Shown in pieces: positions 58,565 to 64,000 of a stretch of 64,000 bases of DNA. The translations under genes and the position numbers were made by a program. Each line of letters opens with the position of its first letter. Positions within the stretch are counted from its first letter, which is position 1. The notes below the pieces were generated by a model that saw nothing but the letters and a program-made list of their open reading frames with translations, was not told the origin of the DNA and did not search any database. The DNA comes from Annulohypoxylon bovei var. microspora (Eukaryota > Ascomycota > Sordariomycetes > Xylariales > Hypoxylaceae): positions 1 to 64,000 of the forward strand of contig MU405301.1 of NCBI GenBank assembly GCA_022836615.1, in the 5' to 3' direction.

Positions 58565-59506
58565 ATGGCCACCACACTCCTCACTTGGATATGCAGTATC
58601 CTGTGGAAGATAATAAAATATTTCTACTCCGATCCAAAACCAGAACTAGCCCAGCTGGAGCCAGAACAAGAACTGGAGTTGGTGCCACAGTCAGAGTCAG
58701 AGCCAGAACCAGATTCAGAGCCCGAGAGAGTACCAACACCCACGAGTCATTCTTCCTCGTTTCCTCTTTTCCAGACGTTTCCTACGGAACTCCAACTGAT
58801 GATCTGGGAGGCCGCGTTGGAAATCAATGAAGTAGGAATATGCATTCCCATAGTCAAGACGCAGCACTCCAAGGAAGTCGCCGTCATAGACTCGGATTCA
58901 GACTCGCACAACAAGAAGCCCGAAGAATTCGATCAGAATACGTTGGACGCGATGTTACAACCTTTGATCGTGAACTGCAAGCTGCACGTCATTTTCCACG
59001 TCTGTGGACAGTCTCGCTATATCGCTCGCAAAAGGGTATCTCATCGAGAGGACGACATCGGGGCGTGTTACGGCGCCTTTCGAAATTACGATCCGAGGAG
59101 GGACATCTTTTTCGTAACCCCAAGATTCTGCAACGAGTTCCCCCTAAAATATTGGACGAAGGCGAGCGAGATCAAGCACATCGGACTCGAATTCCCGCAC
59201 AACCAAGTGAAATGGTGGTACTTTATCGTGGCTTTCTGGTATTTCATCGAGCACCGCGACATTCGGAATCTCACGATCATAAAGCTACACATAACTGACC
59301 CTGACACCGAGCCATCAAACCAAACATTCCAGCTCAATAACATAGTTACCGAAGGATGGGAGGTTATGACACGAGCGCTTCGGCTTTGGCTCTGGGGATA
59401 CAGTCATCAGAACATGACACTGCCAGAACTGCCGGCATTAGACAATAATCAATTCGAGGTAATGGTTGGGACGTTGGCGCTATCTGGGTCCGAGCCAGCT
59501 AAGTAA
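58565..59506 (+). CDS. 2EXR domain protein (313 aa, single exon)
   Basis: Intronless ORF. The core motif is FPLFQTFPTELQLMIWEAAL (about residues 68-87), the defining start of the fungal 2EXR domain, followed by RDIFFVTPRF and a Trp-rich region (VKWWYFIVAFWYFIEHR). Residues 1-22 are hydrophobic (TTLLTWICSILWKIIKYFY) and may form a membrane anchor. Between them is an acidic Pro/Glu repeat (SESEPEPDSEPERV). The function of 2EXR proteins is unknown; they are expanded in filamentous ascomycetes. No signal for export beyond the N-terminal hydrophobic segment is evident. Confidence 0.85.
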   Translation: MATTLLTWICSILWKIIKYFYSDPKPELAQLEPEQELELVPQSESEPEPDSEPERVPTPTSHSSSFPLFQTFPTELQLMIWEAALEINEVGICIPIVKTQHSKEVAVIDSDSDSHNKKPEEFDQNTLDAMLQPLIVNCKLHVIFHVCGQSRYIARKRVSHREDDIGACYGAFRNYDPRRDIFFVTPRFCNEFPLKYWTKASEIKHIGLEFPHNQVKWWYFIVAFWYFIEHRDIRNLTIIKLHITDPDTEPSNQTFQLNNIVTEGWEVMTRALRLWLWGYSHQNMTLPELPALDNNQFEVMVGTLALSGSEPAK

Positions 59507-60015
59507 GGTGGCTGTTATTATTTAACCTTTCTTCTTCTTCTTCTTCTAGCGTTATGGTTGCGAGTACTTTCTTTGAGGATCAAGCGAATGCCGTATCATT
59601 GTATAACATGAGATTCAGAAGCGTTATATAGGATATGTAAATAAAGACTTTGTCATGGTTAGTTCTCGGAACTTTACCCCATTGTAACCCCAATCTCACA
59701 TGGAATGGTAACCTTACATCGTACGTAGTATGTAATATGTAAGGATTGGAATCTTCCAAGGTTACGGCTCACATCTAATCTAGACCCTGTCCCACATTGC
59801 AGATAACTCGTGGCTATCTTCCACATCTTCCATACACAAGTCCTCGGACCCCTGATTTCCCCTCCTTTCGCCTATACGCTACCGACCTATGAGGCGACGC
59901 ATTCTGCCGGATCAGCCTGCAATTCCTGGCCCCGTCTCGGATAACGAAGGTCGCCCCATTTCAATTCGAGCAGCTCGATCGCACCGGCAATCTGGGATTA
60001 GGACGTCGGTCGGGC
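59507..60015. other. Intergenic region with (CTT)n tract, sugar transporter promoter
   Basis: About 0.5 kb between two rightward genes. A (CTT)n run lies just after the 2EXR stop (about 59528-59547), and a direct repeat of a TAATATGTAAG/CGTAGTATG type lies at about 59715-59745. No coding segment is supported. Confidence 0.5.
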
Positions 60016-60048
60016 ATGGGTGAATTGATAAGGGAGGGCGACGAATAA
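60016..60048 (+). promoter_or_regulatory. 10-codon uORF just upstream of the sugar transporter start
   Basis: ATG GGT GAA TTG ATA AGG ... GAA TAA ends 5 nt before the transporter ATG. If transcribed, it would limit initiation at the main start, giving a possible translational control. The transcription start is not known. Confidence 0.4.
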
Positions 60049-60053
60049 ATAAA

Positions 60054-61878
60054 ATGACCACGCGATCCCACCACTACGGCACTTTCGCTAATGCCACCAC
60101 CGAAGACAACGCCGGCCCTACCTGTGTAACGACCCTCGACGGAACTACGACTATGGCCAGGCAAAGCGAGGAGCCGTCCAAAACCGGCGGCGCGGACGTC
60201 GCGCTCGCGGAGGCTATCCAGCACGAGCATGCGCTGTCCTTCTGGCAGGCCGCCCAATTGTACCCGAAGGCGGTCGGGTGGTCGGCGTACGTCTCCATAG
60301 GCGTCATCATGCTGGCGTTCGACCCTCAAATCATCGGCAACATGTTCGCGATGCCGCAGTTTCAAAAGGACTTCGGATATGAGCTTGACGGAGAAGTGTG
60401 TATCTTATCTACTGCCCTTTTTTCTCCTTTTTTTTTATTTTTATTTTTTTTCTGAGGGTGCACAAAAATGCATGCGGGGACTAACGCCACGGTCTTATCT
60501 TCTAGTATGTCATCACGGCGGCGTGGCAGACGGGCTTATCTCTGGGGAACCCGATCGGACAGGTCGTCGGCGCGCTGTTCTCCGCCTACCCGCTGGAGCT
60601 GTTCGGTCGCAAGTGGACGTTCTTCGGCTGCATCCTGCTGACCGCGGGTCTCGTCTTCATCCAGTTCTTCGCGCGCTCGCTCCAGGTCTTGCTCGTGGGC
60701 GAGCTGATCGGAGGCCTGGTTCTGGGGTGCTTCGTCGTCATTGGCCCGACTTATGCATCCGAGGTCTGCCCCATGGCGCTCCGCGGGTACCTGACGAGCT
60801 ACACCAACCTCTGCTTCGTCACTGGCCAGCTCCTCGGAAATGGCGTCACCGCCGGAACCGCGCAGCTCGAAAATCATTGGGCGTATAGTATCCCGTTCGC
60901 GCTGCAGTGGTTCTGGGTTATTATCATTATCCCCGGCGTGTTCTTCATCCCGGAGTCGCCTTGGTGGCTAGTGCGCAAAGGCAGGATTGAAGATGCCAGG
61001 GATGCGCTGCGCCGGCTGTCGTCTTCGAAGGTCGATGTCGACGCGACGCTGGCCGTCATCGCCGAGACGGATCGGCTCGAGCTGGAGATGGAGGCGGGGA
61101 GCACTTATCTGGATACGATTAAAGGCGTCAATCTGCGACGGACTGAGATCTCTACCGGCGTGTACACCACGCAGGTTCTGAGCGGTATATATCTCATCAA
61201 CTACGGGACTTACTTTTTCGAGCAGGCGGGATTGCCGACTCAAAGCGCATTTAACATGGGTATTGGCTTTTTAGGTGAGTTGCAGACTACAATATTGTTT
61301 CAGCCACCAGGCTTGCTGATATAGTGTGAATCTCAGCCGTGGGTTGGATCTGCACTGTTCTGTCGTGGTTCCTGATCGCCCGTTTTGGCCGGAGACGCAT
61401 ATTTAATGTCGGCCTATCAGTTCTCATCGTCATGATGTTCATAATCGGCATCCTGGATAGCATACCTGGCCGACCTTCTGGTGTCGCTTGGGCTGAAAGT
61501 GCCCTCATGTTGATATGGAATGGAGCGTATGACTTATCGGTCGGGCCCATCACCTTCGTTATTTTAGGGGAGTGCTCCGCGACGCGTGTCCGTTCTAAGA
61601 CGATTGCTGTCGCGACGGCGGTGCAAGCGGTCTTCGGCATCGCAATGACGGTCGCGATTCCGTACATGATCAATCCAGCGGAGGCAAATATGCAGGGCAA
61701 GCTGGGATATTTCTATGGCGGACTGGGTGTTCTCTGCCTTGTCTGGTCGTATTTCCGAATTCCCGAGACGATGGGTAGGACGTATGAAGAGCTGGATCTC
61801 CTGTTCGATAGAAAGGTTCCCGCGAGGCAGTTTAAGGGGTACCAGGTGGATATTGCCGCTGTCTCGGCCGAGTCCTGA
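60054..61878 (+). CDS. MFS sugar transporter, alpha-glucoside permease-like (550 aa, 3 exons)
   Basis: Exons 60054-60395, 60506-61274 and 61337-61878 join in frame to a 12-TM sugar porter. The cytosolic N-terminus is about 75 residues. Signatures: LFGRKWTFFG (loop 2-3), PESPWWLVRKGR after TM6, ISTGVYTTQVLSGIYLINYGTYFFEQAG in TM7, and RFGRRRIFNVG in loop 8-9. Loop 6-7 (about 60 residues) and FFEQAGLPTQSAFNMGIG resemble fungal maltose/alpha-glucoside permeases more than hexose transporters, so a disaccharide/H+ symporter of the plasma membrane is inferred. The tail ends PETMGRTYEELDLLFDRKVPAR, usual for this group. No sugar hydrolase gene is adjacent. Confidence 0.93.
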
Positions 61879-63105
61879 CTTGATTAACTTAAGGGTCGTA
61901 CTAAATCGCATGTGTTATATTGAGGGATGTTGCCCAACGCTGTCAGCATCCGTATATACCTAATGTTGGATTTCTAATGTCATTGATGTCTACCTACTCT
62001 CGTAAGAGTAAGAACCTTATCTACTAATGTTAATAGTTGCCATATTATATCCTGAATCATTACTAGATGCAAAATGCTTTCTTAAGTACCTACCTACCTA
62101 GGTACCTACCTGCAGAGAGGACACAGTCATAGACCGGAAATTTTAACAATATGCCCTTCTTGGCGTTTAAGGTGCGACGTACCTAGTAATAGGTGCCTAT
62201 CCTACCACCCTGCTTTAGAGCTGAAAGTGCCAGTTCGCTGTAGGAGATCTGCGTGCAACTCTGTAGGTACTTAGGTACCCAAGAACAACCTTGGAACATG
62301 CAAGCCTTAGTGACGTAAACAACTAATTTCTTTTACTTTTGGCATTACATGCCCTATATATTACTAGCCTAAGAAAATGAAGTCGTATGTGAGTTGAAAA
62401 CGCACCTATCTGGTGTCTACCTAGGTAAATGGAAATAATTCCCCCCTTTTATACCTATACGTGTTGACGTTTATATTCGAGATGATCTTAAGGCTAGACT
62501 CATAGAAGCTAATAGGCATCTCCAGGGCAGTATTTTCAAATGTAATTCAACACGATAGATTTAAACGTATCTGCTAAAATCGAATTACCCAAAAAAATCT
62601 ATGCTTCGTCCACCTACTGCCAAATTGAAGAGTTCAGTATCATGAATTTTGAGAATTAGTTTCTTCTTCTCTTTCCCCCATATCCATATTGCGATATTTC
62701 GCATTTTATGGTATTGTAGGAAATGTGACCGCTAGTTCTATGGAATTGCGATGCTTCGCGATTCCGGCGCCAAATATTAAATATTCGTCGCTAAGTCAAC
62801 TCATCTAACCTAGGTTACCTACCTCTCACAATTATTTACCTACCTACCTGCTTCTACTTCTAGTCTTAACTTTAATTTTGAAGAAGATGATATAATTAGA
62901 AATATTATCTTTATATAACTTACTTTTATAAGGTTTTACCTATTACCAGGCTACTTATATCACCATCATCTCTTATCGCCATCCCCAAGTCGGGTTCTAA
63001 AGGCCAAGCCTAGCAAGTCCAGATCGGCCCGAAGTGTTGTTGCCATATTGTCACAGCTAATAGCTAATCTACCATCTTGGTAGGTTAGTACTAAAGTTGC
63101 TTGAC
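61879..63105. other. Intergenic region rich in TACCTA/TAGGTA motifs
   Basis: 1.2 kb, strongly AT-rich. It contains one of the densest TACCTA arrays (about 62085-62112, TACCTACCTACCTAGGTACC) plus others at about 62180, 62262, 62418, 62815 and 62840. No coding segment is supported. Confidence 0.5.
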
Positions 63106-64000
63106 ATGCCTTCATCTTCAGATCAATCTATTGCATATAGAAATAGATCTGAACTGTTGTTGCACAACTATTCTAGTGGTCCTAATGTACCTCTCCATTC
63201 TCTCACCCAATTCACTAGTAATCCAGATCATATTCCTTCCAAATACAATGAAGGACCATTTCCAGAGCATCTATTGGCAGGACGTACACGTCTAGATCAT
63301 CCTGAACAGATGGAAACGGCCCTTGGATGCTTCGAGCGACGCTTTTCTACGAATGAAAATATAAAAAGCAAGCAACATGGAATCAGTGGTCTACTTGACA
63401 AAGTAGCTGATAATCATGCGAACTTTACGAGTAAAGCCCGGAATACAACCCGAGTCCAATACACGGAAGCCGAGCTTACCCGTCGTATCACCGAATGGCT
63501 TCTAGATTGGCTTGGGCGGTGGGCGATGGGCCCTTCGTCGGCAGACGGATCTGGGGGTCATGTAACCTCCGGGTCAAGCTATGCGCCAGCCACGGGGGTC
63601 TCGGTCGGGGAATCATCAAATTCTAACAGGAGGGGTAAGCGACGTAAGAAGACAGGGAGGGACGGCGACGAGGACAACAATGGGGCATCTAAAAGGGTTA
63701 AGACACACCCGCCTCCAAGAGATAAACAAGAATATCTAGCATGCCCATTCCTCAAGCACAATCCAGAGAGATACGTACACGACGAAAGGTGCTCTAGGCA
63801 TTCTTGGCCCACTGTAAGCAGACTTAAAACGTAAGATAAACGCCGACGAAGAGCCCTTTACTTATGAAAAATGTTTCTAACTCTGCTAGGGATCACATTT
63901 TCCGGTATCATGAAGTATCCGGAATCCAGTGTATACGATGCGGCGATATAACCCTATCTGGACATTATTCCTGTGCGGAGCGAGATTTTACACCTAGAGA
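63106..64000 (+). CDS. Fungal C2H2-type zinc-finger protein, 5' part (runs off the window)
   Basis: Exon 1 spans 63106-63830; after a 59-nt intron (gtaagat donor, tttctaact branch, gctag acceptor) exon 2 begins at 63890 and continues past 64000. The N-terminal 200 residues are polar and low-complexity with a basic patch (NRRGKRRKKTGRDGDED). They lead to the fungal motif YLACPFLKHNPERY...CSRHSWPTVSRLKT|DHIFRYHEVSGIQC, a variant of the ACPFxKxxPxRY...WxxVxRLKxHxxRxH finger. A following CxxC...H...C (CIRCGDITLSGHYSCAERD) is present at the window end. Nucleic-acid binding is inferred. The motif is also found at the start of larger multidomain fungal proteins, so the C-terminal part could change the call. 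Confidence 0.75.

Overview
The window is nuclear DNA from a filamentous ascomycete (Pezizomycotina, most likely Sordariomycetes). The evidence is the set of short introns (48-180 nt) with GTAAGT-like donors and CTAAC-like branch points, a Zn2Cys6 regulator, an AA9 lytic polysaccharide monooxygenase, a 2EXR protein, a sugar-porter permease and fungal-type ARPC5 and phosphate-carrier proteins. I found no bacterial, viral or CRISPR features. All exon boundaries were derived by hand from consensus splice sites, reading-frame continuity and family knowledge; no search was run.

Left gene block (0.4-17.4 kb), dense and mostly housekeeping: a Bcd1-like HIT zinc-finger snoRNP factor (-), a PLP-homeostasis protein (+), a family-8 glycosyltransferase (-), a fungal single-pass membrane protein (-), the AP-2 alpha subunit (-, seven exons including a 14-nt microexon), an NDUFAF5-like complex I assembly methyltransferase (+), a multi-C2H2 zinc-finger gene (-) interrupted by one in-frame TAG, and the Arp2/3 subunit ARPC5 (-).

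Central gene-poor island (about 17.4-39.4 kb): no intact recognisable gene. It holds protein-like segments broken by stops and frame changes (18.2-19.8 kb), a few unassigned small ORFs, two foldback elements resembling MITEs (23.2 kb with a 5-bp target duplication; 27.2-27.5 kb), and an assembly gap at 26.8 kb. The left flank of the gap is a corrupted copy of its right flank. Short TAGGTA/TACCTA arrays are frequent here and in intergenic DNA elsewhere.

Right gene block (39.4-64 kb): a small membrane-anchored ORF followed by (or spliced onto) a divergent mitochondrial phosphate carrier, a TCF25/Rqc1 homologue, the copper chaperone ATX1, an intron-containing tRNA-Asp(GTC), a secreted AA9 LPMO, a Zn2Cys6 transcription factor, an SCP2-type thiolase, a secreted S51 (cyanophycinase-like) protein, a 2EXR protein, an alpha-glucoside-type MFS sugar transporter, and the start of a fungal C2H2 gene that runs off the window. 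The genes are individually transcribed and do not form an obvious pathway cluster. The closest functional link is the copper chaperone about 2 kb from the copper-dependent LPMO. I did not find a convincing new multi-gene system. The most useful leads are the interrupted zinc-finger gene, the phosphate-carrier N-terminus, the AP-2 microexon, the two foldback elements and the gap artefact.
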